Below are positions 8,198-17,713 of a stretch of 64,000 nt of DNA, one piece after another; the stretch's first letter is position 1; each line of letters begins with the position of its first letter. The notes beneath the pieces are model-generated. The model was not told where the DNA came from. It was given only the letters and a program-made list of their open reading frames with translations, and did not search any database. Position numbers and translations under genes: made by a program. The stretch covers positions 1-64,000 of the forward strand of contig JBKBOE010000003.1 in assembly GCA_046294915.1 (NCBI GenBank), written 5' to 3'. The DNA is from UBA2336 sp046294915. Its GTDB lineage: Bacteria > Bacteroidota > Bacteroidia > Cytophagales > Cyclobacteriaceae.

Positions 8198-10174
8198 TTA
8201 GTGATCGGAAAAGATCCTTACCACCTCGAATTCCACCCTGCGGTTAAGCCTGCGATCTTCTTCAGTTTTTTCTTCAACGATGGGCCTCGATCCGCCATAT
8301 CCAGTTGCCGATATACGGGCTGGGCTGATGTTATAGGTGTACGTGAGATAGGCCTTTATAGCATCGGCCCGGGCCTGCGAAAGCCGAAGGTTGGCATCGG
8401 GTTTACCTTCCGAGTCGGTATGCCCGCTAATCACCAACCGCAGGTGGGGGTGGTCAATTAAAAAGTTGGCCAGCTTATTCAAGTCGCTATGCATTGCAGG
8501 TAGAATATCAGCTTTACCGCTTTCAAACTCCAGCGATTTAAAGGCAATCTTACTCTCCAGGGGTTGGGTTTGCTTATTGATTTCCAGGTCACCATCCATA
8601 AAGAAGATTTCTTCAATGCGAAAGAATTCATCGCCCTGGATGATGAGCAGGTAGTTGCGCTTGTTGATCAGCTGGAAATCAAAGCTTCCGTCAGGCCGGA
8701 GAAATTTCGGTGCCACTTCTATACCATAGTCCAGATCAATAACAGATACAATGCCTTTCATGGGGTTGCCGGTCTGGCTATTGGTTAATGTACCTTTTAA
8801 TTGAGCCACAGCTTCGGGCTGTGCTTCCATGGGTACCGGAAAGGAGAACAGGTCAAGATTTTTCGGGTCATCGCTTTCGGAGCGGGCGTAATAGAGTTCC
8901 TTCGATTGCGAATCGATGGTGAAGTAATACTCACTTCCCGGTCCATTCACCAGCGGCCCTATATTTTTAGGTTCGCCCCATTGGTTGCCTTGCTTGTATG
9001 ATTTATAAATATCAAAGTCGCCAAAGTTCAGGGGATGGCCATTCGAACTGAAGTACAATACGTTGAACGTATGATGAAAAAAGGGACTCACTTCCGATTG
9101 GCGGGTGTTGATGATTGGCCCGATGTTCTGTGCTTTTTGCCAAGTGCCGGTGGCATCTTTTACTGAAAAATAAATGTCGGTTTGGCCGAAGCCGCCAACT
9201 CTGTCCGAAACAAAAAAAAGGGTATCCCCCGAATGGGAGAGCGAGGGGTGCGAATCCCAGTAAATGGAATTAATAGCGGGGCCCATGTTGCGAACGTTAC
9301 CCCACGAGTTGTTGGGCATACGATCGGCAACAAAAATATCGCAATCTCCTTTGGGTTCGGTTTTACAGCGTGCGAAGTATAAGTGTTTACCATCATGACT
9401 CAGGCAAGCCGAGCCTTCGTTGTCGCTGGTATTGATATCCCTGAACTCCTGTGCATCCATCCATAAACCGAATTCGCGCACACTGTAGAATAAATCTTCA
9501 TCGTATTTCCGTTCAATCAGGGTGGCATGCATATTTCGCTTTGATGTGAACAACAGCAGTGTATCCACATTACCAATCGTTGGGGCATAATCTTCTTTTA
9601 CTGAGTTGATGCCAATACCCATGTTAAGAAAAACACCATGGGGTGGGCGGAGCGTATCAATTTCTTTTCGGTACTCCACGAGTTGATAATACTGATCCAG
9701 CGGAACAAAATAATCGCGTTGGTTTTCAGTAAGTACATCGTACTCGTATTGAATTTTTTCGAGATCGGTATTGGGGTGGTGGTGTTTAAGAGCCAGTTTG
9801 TAGAGCAGCACCGCTTCACCCTTGGGGCCGAATTTCTCTGCGAGTTTAGCCAACTGCCAAAGCATGGATGTATTGCGGGAAAAATTATCGATCCCAAAAT
9901 TGCCCACATAGGATTTTAATTCATGGTAAAGCGCCTCCCCGGCTGAGGAGGCCTCCAATTGCCTGATGCGGGTAAGTTTGTCACGGTCGGAGTAATAGGG
10001 AACCTTATTGATGTTAGGAAATGCGAAAATGTCAGATTGGCTGTAGCTTGTCAGGCTGTCGTTTACTTGCACTATGCCAGCGTTCTTCAGCTTTTCCTTT
10101 TTTTTCTGTGCGTAAATAGGAAATAGAGCGAGCAGGTAAATGCCTATAAAACAGTTTAAAAAATAGGTTTTCAC
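8198..10174 (-). CDS. OmpA-family protein with PD40/WD40-like propeller repeats
   Basis: A secreted envelope protein of about 658 residues. It has a signal peptide ending near FPIYAQ, a helical (TPR-like) segment, PD40-type propeller repeats such as SDNEGSACLSHDGKHLYFA and DSHPSLSHSGDTLFFVSDR, a carboxypeptidase-regulatory-like segment, and a C-terminal OmpA peptidoglycan-binding domain (GHTDSEGKPDANLRLSQARA, ending near RRLNRRVEFEV). This is the architecture of Bacteroidota OmpA/PorE-like proteins. The GTG at 10174 gives a clean signal peptide. Just upstream the same residues (VKTYFL) occur once more in frame, so a start one copy earlier is possible. It converges on rseP. Confidence 0.85.
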   Translation of the reverse strand: MKTYFLNCFIGIYLLALFPIYAQKKKEKLKNAGIVQVNDSLTSYSQSDIFAFPNINKVPYYSDRDKLTRIRQLEASSAGEALYHELKSYVGNFGIDNFSRNTSMLWQLAKLAEKFGPKGEAVLLYKLALKHHHPNTDLEKIQYEYDVLTENQRDYFVPLDQYYQLVEYRKEIDTLRPPHGVFLNMGIGINSVKEDYAPTIGNVDTLLLFTSKRNMHATLIERKYDEDLFYSVREFGLWMDAQEFRDINTSDNEGSACLSHDGKHLYFARCKTEPKGDCDIFVADRMPNNSWGNVRNMGPAINSIYWDSHPSLSHSGDTLFFVSDRVGGFGQTDIYFSVKDATGTWQKAQNIGPIINTRQSEVSPFFHHTFNVLYFSSNGHPLNFGDFDIYKSYKQGNQWGEPKNIGPLVNGPGSEYYFTIDSQSKELYYARSESDDPKNLDLFSFPVPMEAQPEAVAQLKGTLTNSQTGNPMKGIVSVIDLDYGIEVAPKFLRPDGSFDFQLINKRNYLLIIQGDEFFRIEEIFFMDGDLEINKQTQPLESKIAFKSLEFESGKADILPAMHSDLNKLANFLIDHPHLRLVISGHTDSEGKPDANLRLSQARADAIKAYLTYTYNISPARISATGYGGSRPIVEEKTEEDRRLNRRVEFEVVRIFSDH

Positions 10175-10326
10175 TGGACCATAGTTAACTAAAAAGTACG
10201 TCTTCACTAAAGTTGAAACAATTTTGCTTCTTTTACAACGTATTGGCACTGCTATTGTCAGAATTATGCCCCTGTATTCATTAGCTCTTAGAACTGTTAT
10301 TAGATGCCAATTTGACACTGCCTTTC

Positions 10327-12783
10327 ATGTTTAAAAATATGCCCATACAACTTGTTCAGGACGATGGCGATGAACTGATCCAGATGATTAATCCTGAACA
10401 GGAGAGTGATTTGAAACCTGAAGACCTGGCCAGTGAACTCTCTATTTTGCCGATAAAAAATACGGTACTCTTTCCGGGTGTGGTTATACCCATTACGGTA
10501 GGCAGGCAAAAATCCATTAAGCTGGTAAAGAAGGCCTACCAGGGAGACCGCATCATTGGAGTTATCGCTCAAAAAAATGCACAGGCTGAAGAGCCCTCCG
10601 TTGATGAATTGTACCGCACCGGCACCGTTGCACGGATTATTAAAATGATTGTGTTGCCTGACGGAAACACCACAATCATCATTCAGGGTAAAAACCGGTT
10701 TCATGTAACCGATTTTGTTCAGGAGGAACCATGGCTTTCGGCACACATTACACTGCATCGTGAAGCGCCCCTTGAATTAACAAAGGAAGCTAAAGCACTC
10801 GTGCAGTCACTGCGCGAATCTGCTTTTAAGATTTTACGGCTTAACCCCGAAATTCCCCAGGAAGCACACATTGCGTTGGATAACATACAGAGCGTACCTT
10901 TCCTGATTCATTTCTTATCGTCTAATCTTAATGTTGAAGTGGCCGATAAGCAGAAAATTCTGGAGACGGAAAATATTATCGATCGCGGAACGCTGTTGCT
11001 TCAGTTTATGCTTCGTGAAATCCAGATGCTGGAAATCAAGAACGAAATTCAAAAGAAAGTTCATACGGATATTGACCAACAGCAGCGTGATTATTTTCTG
11101 AGACAACAGATAAAAGTACTGCAGGATGAATTAGGTTACGATACACCCGATAAGGAAATTGAAGCGCTTCGCAAAAAGGGCGAACAAAAGAAATGGGCAA
11201 AACCGGTTGCTGATCATTTTAACAAGGAGCTTGATAAATTGCTCAGGGTAAATCCGCAGGCAGCCGAGTATCCGGTGTTGATGAATTATGTGGAATTTAT
11301 GCTGGAGTTACCCTGGGGTGAGTACACCCTCGATGACTTCGACCTGAAAAAAGCCAGAAAGATTCTTGATGCCGATCACTTCGGACTTGAAAAAGTAAAG
11401 ACCCGCATTCTTGAATACCTTGCCGTACGTAAACTCAAACAAGATATGAAAGGGCCCATTCTGTGTCTTTACGGTCCTCCGGGTGTTGGGAAGACATCGC
11501 TGGGTCGCTCAATTGCAAAGGCACTGGGCCGCAAATACGTGCGCATGTCGTTAGGCGGTGTGCATGACGAAGCGGAGATACGCGGCCACCGCAAAACCTA
11601 TGTCGGGGCCATGCCGGGTAAAATTTTACAAAACATAAAAAAAGCGCAGTCATCAAACCCGGTGTTTATCCTGGATGAAATCGACAAGGTACGTGCCGAT
11701 TTTCGTGGCGATCCATCCTCGGCCTTGCTGGAGGTGCTTGATCCTGAGCAAAACAGCACCTTTGGTGACAATTACCTTGAGGTTGAATACGATCTGTCTA
11801 AGGTGCTTTTTATTGCCACGGCAAACTCCCTCGACACCATTCACCCGGCTTTACGCGATCGCATGGAGATCATCGAAATCAGTGGCTATACGCTTGAGGA
11901 AAAAACCGAAATTGCCCTGCGGCATCTGGTGCCTAAACAGTTGGCCGAACACGGGTTGAAGGATGCAAACTGCAAATTTTCCCGTAATAGTATTGAAAAG
12001 ATTATTGATCGGTACACCCGCGAATCGGGTGTGCGTAATCTCGAACGAAAAATCGGAGCCATCATCAGGCACATTGCCAAATCGGTGGCGATGGAGGAAC
12101 CCTATTCAAAAGCGGTGGATGACTCCATTATCCGCAAAGCCCTGGGGCCGGAAGTTTTTGATGAAGAGCTGTACCAGGGCAATGCCATTGCAGGCGTTGT
12201 TACCGGCCTTGCCTGGACCCAGGCAGGTGGTGAGATTCTGTTTGTTGAATCGAGTTTGAGCAAAGGCAAAGGAACACTCACCCTTTCCGGCCAGCTTGGC
12301 GATGTGATGAAAGAGTCGGCAATGGCAGCGCTTTCGTACCTTAAGTCAAATGCCGAGGGGCTGGGTATCGACCCCCGCATTTTTCAACAATACGATCTTC
12401 ACATTCATGTGCCGGCAGGCGCTGTACCCAAAGATGGACCCTCCGCTGGCATAACCATGTTCACATCGCTGGCTTCGATTTACACACAACGAAAAGTAAA
12501 AGCCCGGCTGGCCATGTCGGGAGAAATAACGTTGCGGGGAAAAGTATTGCCGGTAGGGGGTATTAAAGAAAAGATACTGGCCGCCAAGCGCAGCGGAATC
12601 AGCGAGATCGTGCTCAGCAGCAAGAATAAGAAAGACATTGATGAAATTGAGAAGACCTACCTGAAAGGCCTCCGGTTCCACTTTGTCGATACCGTTGATC
12701 AGGTCTTGAAAGTTGCCCTGATGAAGGAAAAAGTTAGCCGGCCGATTCGGTTTATGTTGTCCGACCAGAAGAGTGCCAACTGA
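10327..12783 (+). CDS. lon: ATP-dependent protease Lon (La)
   Basis: A cytoplasmic AAA+ serine protease for damaged and regulatory proteins. About 818 residues: the N-terminal LON substrate domain (about 35-240), the helical middle, the AAA+ module with Walker A GPPGVGKT near 382 and FILDEIDKV, and the P domain with the catalytic dyad Ser706 (PKDGPSAGI) and Lys747 (VGGIKEK). The ATG at 10327 is chosen; an ATG at 10339 and an upstream TTG at 10312 are alternatives. Its 3' end overlaps porQ by 11 bases. Confidence 0.97.
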   Translation: MFKNMPIQLVQDDGDELIQMINPEQESDLKPEDLASELSILPIKNTVLFPGVVIPITVGRQKSIKLVKKAYQGDRIIGVIAQKNAQAEEPSVDELYRTGTVARIIKMIVLPDGNTTIIIQGKNRFHVTDFVQEEPWLSAHITLHREAPLELTKEAKALVQSLRESAFKILRLNPEIPQEAHIALDNIQSVPFLIHFLSSNLNVEVADKQKILETENIIDRGTLLLQFMLREIQMLEIKNEIQKKVHTDIDQQQRDYFLRQQIKVLQDELGYDTPDKEIEALRKKGEQKKWAKPVADHFNKELDKLLRVNPQAAEYPVLMNYVEFMLELPWGEYTLDDFDLKKARKILDADHFGLEKVKTRILEYLAVRKLKQDMKGPILCLYGPPGVGKTSLGRSIAKALGRKYVRMSLGGVHDEAEIRGHRKTYVGAMPGKILQNIKKAQSSNPVFILDEIDKVRADFRGDPSSALLEVLDPEQNSTFGDNYLEVEYDLSKVLFIATANSLDTIHPALRDRMEIIEISGYTLEEKTEIALRHLVPKQLAEHGLKDANCKFSRNSIEKIIDRYTRESGVRNLERKIGAIIRHIAKSVAMEEPYSKAVDDSIIRKALGPEVFDEELYQGNAIAGVVTGLAWTQAGGEILFVESSLSKGKGTLTLSGQLGDVMKESAMAALSYLKSNAEGLGIDPRIFQQYDLHIHVPAGAVPKDGPSAGITMFTSLASIYTQRKVKARLAMSGEITLRGKVLPVGGIKEKILAAKRSGISEIVLSSKNKKDIDEIEKTYLKGLRFHFVDTVDQVLKVALMKEKVSRPIRFMLSDQKSAN

Positions 12784-13804
12784 AATCAGGCAAATTTTCA
12801 GTAGCCTTGCAGGGTTGAAAACTTACATCGTCATAGCATTGATTCTCGTGGCAAGTTTTGCATGGGCGCAAACGGGCGGAAATGCGTCATTTCAGTTTTT
12901 GGAAGTTCCGGCCCATGCCCGGCTGGGTGCACTTGGCGGTGTTAATGTTTCGCTGGCCGATCTGGATATAAATTTTGTATTCAACAACCCAGCTTTGGTT
13001 GGCGACACCCTTGCTGGCCAGGCCTCTGCAGGGTACCACTTTTACCTTGCCGATATCGGTCAGGCTACGTTTACCTACACACATGATTTCAGAAAGGCCG
13101 GTGTGCTCACCTTCGGGGTGCGGCATGTTAATTATGGAGAAGTGGCGGGGTATGATGCTGCCGGCATGGAAACAGGTTTATTCAAGTCCGGTGAAACGGA
13201 AATTCTGCTGGGGAAATCGCATCAGGTGGGTGTGTTCCGGTTAGGGGTTAATCTTAAAGGCGTATTCTCCAACGTTGCCGGTTTTCGGGGTTCGGCCCTG
13301 GTTGCTGATGTGGGCGGTCTGTTTGTTCATCCTAATCAATACCTGGTAGCCGGACTTGTGATTCGAAATCTTGGATTTGTTTTGCATGAATTTTCCGAGA
13401 CCAGCAATACCATCCTGCCCTTTGATGTTCAGCTAGGTACAACCTTTAAGCCCGAACATATGCCGGTGCGGTTTTCAACTACCTTGTTTAACCTGGCCAA
13501 CCTGGGTAAGGCCTATCGCGATCCCTCCCTGGTTACCGAGTTTTTCCGGCATCTTAATGTCGGGGCGGAATTGCTTATTCATAAAAACGTAAACCTCTTA
13601 ATCGGCTACAATGGCCTGAGGCAGCAGGACCTTAATGATTTAAATGGAAGCGGAATGCGCGGTTTTACATTTGGTTTTTCCGTTCGATTGAAGCAGGTAG
13701 AATTTGTTGCAAACCGGGCCAGTTACCGTGTAGGTAATGCTGCATACGCATTCACGCTAAATGTGAACACCAAAGCAATGTTGATGAAAAGAAAAGAAGT
13801 ATGA
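12773..13804 (+). CDS. porQ: Type IX secretion system protein PorQ
   Basis: PorQ is a beta-barrel outer-membrane protein of the type IX secretion system, the Bacteroidota-specific exporter of proteins with conserved C-terminal domains. The 343-residue product has a signal peptide (cleavage near FAWAQ) and the family segment FLEVPAHARLGALGGVN with INFVFNNPAL, followed by alternating beta-strand sequence. The start is uncertain: GTG 12773 overlaps lon, while TTG 12815 would shorten the N-terminus by 14 residues. It overlaps hslU by four bases. Assignment rests on remembered family pattern. Confidence 0.82.
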   Translation: MPTEIRQIFSSLAGLKTYIVIALILVASFAWAQTGGNASFQFLEVPAHARLGALGGVNVSLADLDINFVFNNPALVGDTLAGQASAGYHFYLADIGQATFTYTHDFRKAGVLTFGVRHVNYGEVAGYDAAGMETGLFKSGETEILLGKSHQVGVFRLGVNLKGVFSNVAGFRGSALVADVGGLFVHPNQYLVAGLVIRNLGFVLHEFSETSNTILPFDVQLGTTFKPEHMPVRFSTTLFNLANLGKAYRDPSLVTEFFRHLNVGAELLIHKNVNLLIGYNGLRQQDLNDLNGSGMRGFTFGFSVRLKQVEFVANRASYRVGNAAYAFTLNVNTKAMLMKRKEV

Positions 13805-15204
13805 TGACGATGAACCACTTAACACCCCAGCAGATTGTTGATGAATTAGATAAGTACATAGTTGGACAAACGGAAGCCAAAAGAAATGTGGCAATTGCTT
13901 TGCGCAACCGATGGAGAAGGATGAATGTTCAATCAGAATTGCGTTCAGAAATTATCCCGAACAACATTCTGATGATCGGTGCTACCGGTGTTGGTAAAAC
14001 TGAAATTGCCCGCAGGCTGGCCAAATTGGCCGATGCCCCGTTTGTAAAAGTGGAGGCCTCTAAGTTTACCGAAGTAGGGTATGTTGGGCGCGATGTGGAA
14101 AGCATGGTGCGCGACCTGGTAGAACAATCGGTTAACCAGGTGAAAGCCCGGAAGAAAGAAGAAGTGCGCGACAAAGCAGCACAGCTTGTGGAGGATGCAA
14201 TTCTCGATGCCTTAATTCCCCCTATGCGCCCACAGCCCATGCGTGCCGGCTTTGGAAACCAGGCCGATGTGCCAGCGGGTGAGATTCCTATGACCGACAC
14301 GGAACTCAATGAGCGCACCCGTAATTTATTCAGGGAGAAACTCAAAAACGGGGAGTTGGAAGAACGCAAGATTGAAATCACCATTAAGCCTACGGGTAAT
14401 CCCAATATCGGAATGATTGGTGCAGGCATGATGGACGAGGTTTCAATGATGAATCTGCAGGAAATGCTAAGTGGTATGCTGCCTAAAAAAGCCAAAAAGA
14501 AGAAAGTTACCGTTGCAGAAGCCCGGCAGATTTTGTTAGAGGAGGAAGCTGCCCGGCTGATAGACATGGACGAGGTGAAAGAAGAAGCAATCAGGCTGGC
14601 AGAAAATTCAGGCATCATCTTTATTGACGAGATTGACAAGGTAGCTTCGGGTTACAAAAAGGGCGGAGGAGGTCCTGATGTGAGCAGGGAAGGTGTTCAG
14701 CGCGACCTGTTGCCCATTGTAGAGGGAAGTACGGTAAATACCAAGTACGGTGTAATTAAAACAGACCACGTGCTGTTTATTGCAGCCGGAGCCTTTCACA
14801 TCAGCAAGCCCTCTGATCTGATCCCTGAGTTGCAGGGCAGGTTTCCGATCCGGGTTGAGCTTAGTAACCTCACGCAGGATGACTTTGTGCGCATTCTGAA
14901 AGAACCCCGAAATGCACTTACGCGCCAATACCAGGCCCTGTTTGAGGCCGAAGGGGTGTCCCTTTCATTTACCGATGATGCAATTGAAGAAATTGCCCGC
15001 ACAGCGTTTACCCTGAATGCCGAAGTTGAAAATATCGGAGCCAGGCGCCTGCAAACCGTGATGAGCCGTTTATTAAACGAATTTTTGTTTGATGTGCCCG
15101 ACAAGATTTCAGCAAACTCCACGATCCGTGTTGATGCTGAACTGGTCAAGGAAAAACTCAGCGCCCTGTTAAAGAACAAAGACCTTAGCGAATATATTCT
15201 TTGA
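13801..15204 (+). CDS. hslU: HslU, ATPase subunit of the HslUV protease
   Basis: HslU unfolds substrates and feeds them to the HslV peptidase. The 467-residue protein has Walker A GATGVGKTEI near residue 59, a long intermediate domain (about 110-260), Walker B IIFIDEIDKV near 272, and sensor and C-domain sequence. The tail DLSEYIL closely matches the conserved HslU C-terminus that docks into HslV, so a partner is expected, yet no hslV gene lies here. Codons 1, 2 and 4 are all ATG; family alignment favours the ATG at 13810 (MNHLTPQQIV). Confidence 0.95.
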   Translation: MMTMNHLTPQQIVDELDKYIVGQTEAKRNVAIALRNRWRRMNVQSELRSEIIPNNILMIGATGVGKTEIARRLAKLADAPFVKVEASKFTEVGYVGRDVESMVRDLVEQSVNQVKARKKEEVRDKAAQLVEDAILDALIPPMRPQPMRAGFGNQADVPAGEIPMTDTELNERTRNLFREKLKNGELEERKIEITIKPTGNPNIGMIGAGMMDEVSMMNLQEMLSGMLPKKAKKKKVTVAEARQILLEEEAARLIDMDEVKEEAIRLAENSGIIFIDEIDKVASGYKKGGGGPDVSREGVQRDLLPIVEGSTVNTKYGVIKTDHVLFIAAGAFHISKPSDLIPELQGRFPIRVELSNLTQDDFVRILKEPRNALTRQYQALFEAEGVSLSFTDDAIEEIARTAFTLNAEVENIGARRLQTVMSRLLNEFLFDVPDKISANSTIRVDAELVKEKLSALLKNKDLSEYIL

Positions 15205-16226
15205 AACGGTTTTTAGTTCTGCTTTTGATTGTGCCCAACGTGTATTCGGGGTTTAGCCAACAGCCGGATTCGCTGCGCTCGTATTACATCCAGGAATATC
15301 CTGATCATTTTTTTATCTGGCCCGTATTAAAACAGCGCTCTCTTACCTTCGATATACAGGATAAGCAGGAGACCGAACGTAAAATTGAATTTATTCCCAA
15401 TAACAAATTTACCCTGGGTGCCGGCTTTTATATTTTTGATTTAGGGTTTGAAGTTACTTTTGCAATACCGCTGGCCGAAAACAGCAAATCGATTTATGGT
15501 GAGTCCACTGCACGCGATGTGCAACTTAATATTCTTTCAAAAAAGTGGGGTGCCGATGTGTACTATCAGAAATACAGCGGGTTTTATATAAAGGATAGCG
15601 ACAACCCCGTGCCAAATGGTCAGCCTTATCCGCAGCGCTCCGATTTAACTACACGAAACTTTGGTGTTTCGGGCGTTTATATTTTTAACCACCGTAAGTT
15701 TTCCCTTCGTTCCTCGTTCACCTATGCCGAACGGCAGTTGCGAAGCAGGGGCTCGTTTCTGCTTTACAGTACGGTCAATTCCTTCAAGCTGTCTGCCGAT
15801 TCCGCACTGCTTGAAGCCGATGCTCAAAATGAATTAGGAACAGGTTCGGGTTTCAGAAAATTGAGGTACACTACGTTAAGTATTGCGCCCGGTTACTCGT
15901 ACAACCTGGTGTGGCGCAATTTTTTCCTTAATGGTTCCATTGCTATTGGCCCTGCTCATCATTGGATCAACTACGAAGAGGAGTCGGGTTTTAAACGTGA
16001 TGACATAAGCATCAACAGTACATCTACGCTTCGCCTGGCGTTAGGCTATAACAGCAACCGGTTTTTTGGCGGGGTAGGGCTTTCCCTGCAGGCCCGCACC
16101 GTTGTTTTTGATAATGTACAGGTAACCAACTCCACCAACTTGTTCAAAATACTTGTTGGTTATCGGTTCAGGGAGTTCGGAATCCTTAAAAAGCGGGTGT
16201 GGGATATTAATCCGCTAAAGTTTTAA
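15201..16226 (+). CDS. DUF4421 outer-membrane-type protein
   Basis: A 341-residue protein with a signal peptide (LLLIVPNVYSGFSQ) followed by strand-rich sequence with many aromatic and alternating residues, typical of a small outer-membrane barrel. It resembles the DUF4421 family of Bacteroidota, function unknown. It starts at TTG 15201, which overlaps the hslU stop by four bases, so it is the last gene of the lon-porQ-hslU run. Its stop overlaps the end of the convergent sixA-like gene by four bases. Confidence 0.75.
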   Translation: MKRFLVLLLIVPNVYSGFSQQPDSLRSYYIQEYPDHFFIWPVLKQRSLTFDIQDKQETERKIEFIPNNKFTLGAGFYIFDLGFEVTFAIPLAENSKSIYGESTARDVQLNILSKKWGADVYYQKYSGFYIKDSDNPVPNGQPYPQRSDLTTRNFGVSGVYIFNHRKFSLRSSFTYAERQLRSRGSFLLYSTVNSFKLSADSALLEADAQNELGTGSGFRKLRYTTLSIAPGYSYNLVWRNFFLNGSIAIGPAHHWINYEEESGFKRDDISINSTSTLRLALGYNSNRFFGGVGLSLQARTVVFDNVQVTNSTNLFKILVGYRFREFGILKKRVWDINPLKF

Positions 16227-16720
16227 TCGGTTTGGTGCTTGGGGGAATCCACAAACAACAGTTCACAAGTACCGGCATCGGCCTCCAGCCAGGAATCCGT
16301 AATAAATCGGGCAGCAACCACTCCGCAGGTTGGCAGGTTTGGCAGATTGGCATGCATAATCTCGTTCACAAAATCGGTTAGCCCGGGGTTATGACCGAAA
16401 AGCATTACGGTGTCATATTTATTGTTAAGGTTTTGTATGATTTCCAAGATGGTTTCTGAATCGGCATGGTAAAGGCGTTTCTCGGTTTTTATTTTTTCTT
16501 TATCAAAACCAATTTCACCACTAATGCGTCTTGCGGTGGCTAAAGCCCGTTTTGCAGGACTACTCAGCAAAAGGTTTGGCTTTATGCCGCGTTCTTTAAG
16601 CCGCTTGCCCATACGGGGCGCATCTTTTCTTCCCCGGTCGTTCAGGGGGCGTTCAAAATCGCTTTGACCAGGATTATCCCAACTGGACTTTGCATGCCGG
16701 ATTATGTAAAGTGTTTTCAT
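16223..16720 (-). CDS. SixA-like histidine phosphatase family protein
   Basis: A compact 165-residue branch-1 histidine phosphatase. The N-terminal RHA motif carrying the phosphohistidine is seen in MKTLYIIRHAKSSW, followed by ERPLNDRGRKDAPRMG, SPAKRALATA (second Arg) and the second catalytic His in MLFGHNPGLTDF. SixA in E. coli dephosphorylates phosphohistidine proteins; small homologues have varied substrates. The ATG at 16720 is supported by a TAnnTTTG element at 16731-16738 that rules out a start further upstream. Confidence 0.88.
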   Translation of the reverse strand: MKTLYIIRHAKSSWDNPGQSDFERPLNDRGRKDAPRMGKRLKERGIKPNLLLSSPAKRALATARRISGEIGFDKEKIKTEKRLYHADSETILEIIQNLNNKYDTVMLFGHNPGLTDFVNEIMHANLPNLPTCGVVAARFITDSWLEADAGTCELLFVDSPKHQTD

Positions 16721-16730
16721 GCCGTATAAC

Positions 16731-16738
16731 CAAAGGTA
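16731..16738 (-). promoter_or_regulatory. Promoter -7 element for the sixA-like gene
   Basis: On the minus strand this reads TACCTTTG, an exact TAnnTTTG match, 10 bases before the ATG at 16720. The nearest TTTG upstream is only 12 bases away, so the -33 element is not convincing. Confidence 0.5.
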
Positions 16739-16773
16739 ATGAGCAACCTGCAAATCTGCTATCTTAGCGCGCC

Positions 16774-17697
16774 ATGAAGCGATGGAAGAAACTAAGAAGG
16801 AAAATACGATACACTACGCTGTATGGGGTAATTCGGTTTTTAATTGTCTTGTCAGCCCTGTTCCCTCGAAAAGTGTGGTTATCTTTTTTTGGTTTTTTGG
16901 GGTACCTGGGTTTTTACCTGGCAGCCAGGTACCGGAAAATTGCCATTGCCAATTTAACCCTGGCGTATGGTAAAGAGAAGGATACCCGGGCACTGCGTGC
17001 GTTGGCTAAAAGGGTATTTGTTATGATCGGAAAAAATGCGGCAGAGGTGATCCGGTTATACCGGATTACTGACCGGGAAACCTATGAGAAATTTCGGGTC
17101 ATACGCGGAATCGAAAACGTTGAGACAGCTTTTGCTAAAAAGCAGGGTGTTATTTTTTTAACGGCTCACCTTGGCGCCTTCGAATTATGTGCTACCGAGA
17201 TGGCAATGCGCGGATACAACCCCCTGATTATTGGAACGGCCATGAAAGATAACCGGTTAACGGAGCTTCTCTGGCGCCAGCGCAGTAAACTGGGGGCCAA
17301 GGCTATTGAACGGGGCAAAGAAACTGTTCGGTTGCTGAAAACACTCAAGTCAGGAGGAACCCTTGCTATTTTAATTGACCAGGATACACGCGTTAAAAGT
17401 GTATTTGTTGACTTTTTCGGAAAGCCCTGCGCTACGCCAATAGGCGCTGCGGTTCTTTCAATGAAAACCGGAGCTTCGGTTATTCCTGTTTTTATTCACC
17501 TCCGCAGTGATGGTAGGCAGGAAGTGGCTTGTCTTCCTGAGGTGGAATTAATCCGGAGCGGCAACGAAGAACAGGATATCATTGCCAATACCCAAAAGTT
17601 TACAAACATTATTGAATCGGCTGTGCGCAAACATCCTGAACAGTGGTTATGGATCCATGAGCGCTGGAAGACAAAACCCGGAGAAGAAGAAGTGTGA
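16774..17697 (+). CDS. Lysophospholipid/lipid A acyltransferase (LpxL/HtrB family)
   Basis: A 307-residue inner-membrane acyltransferase, probably adding a secondary acyl chain to a lipid A precursor. It has an N-terminal membrane helix (about 15-45), the family catalytic motif in TAHLGAFELC (His-x4-Glu), ILIDQDTRVKSVFVDFFG with the GKP that usually follows, and a C-terminal WLWIHERWKTKP. Bacteroidota usually carry one or few such enzymes and also use the fold for aminolipids, so substrate is inferred. It reads away from the sixA-like gene. Confidence 0.87.
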   Translation: MKRWKKLRRKIRYTTLYGVIRFLIVLSALFPRKVWLSFFGFLGYLGFYLAARYRKIAIANLTLAYGKEKDTRALRALAKRVFVMIGKNAAEVIRLYRITDRETYEKFRVIRGIENVETAFAKKQGVIFLTAHLGAFELCATEMAMRGYNPLIIGTAMKDNRLTELLWRQRSKLGAKAIERGKETVRLLKTLKSGGTLAILIDQDTRVKSVFVDFFGKPCATPIGAAVLSMKTGASVIPVFIHLRSDGRQEVACLPEVELIRSGNEEQDIIANTQKFTNIIESAVRKHPEQWLWIHERWKTKPGEEEV

Positions 17698-17713
17698 AAC
17701 AAAACTCCCTGTA

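Noticed and set aside
13929..14639. Long open frame antisense to hslU (236 codons)
   Set aside because: It is Ser-rich, has no domain, and lies opposite a strongly conserved gene with normal codon pattern; it is a complement artefact.
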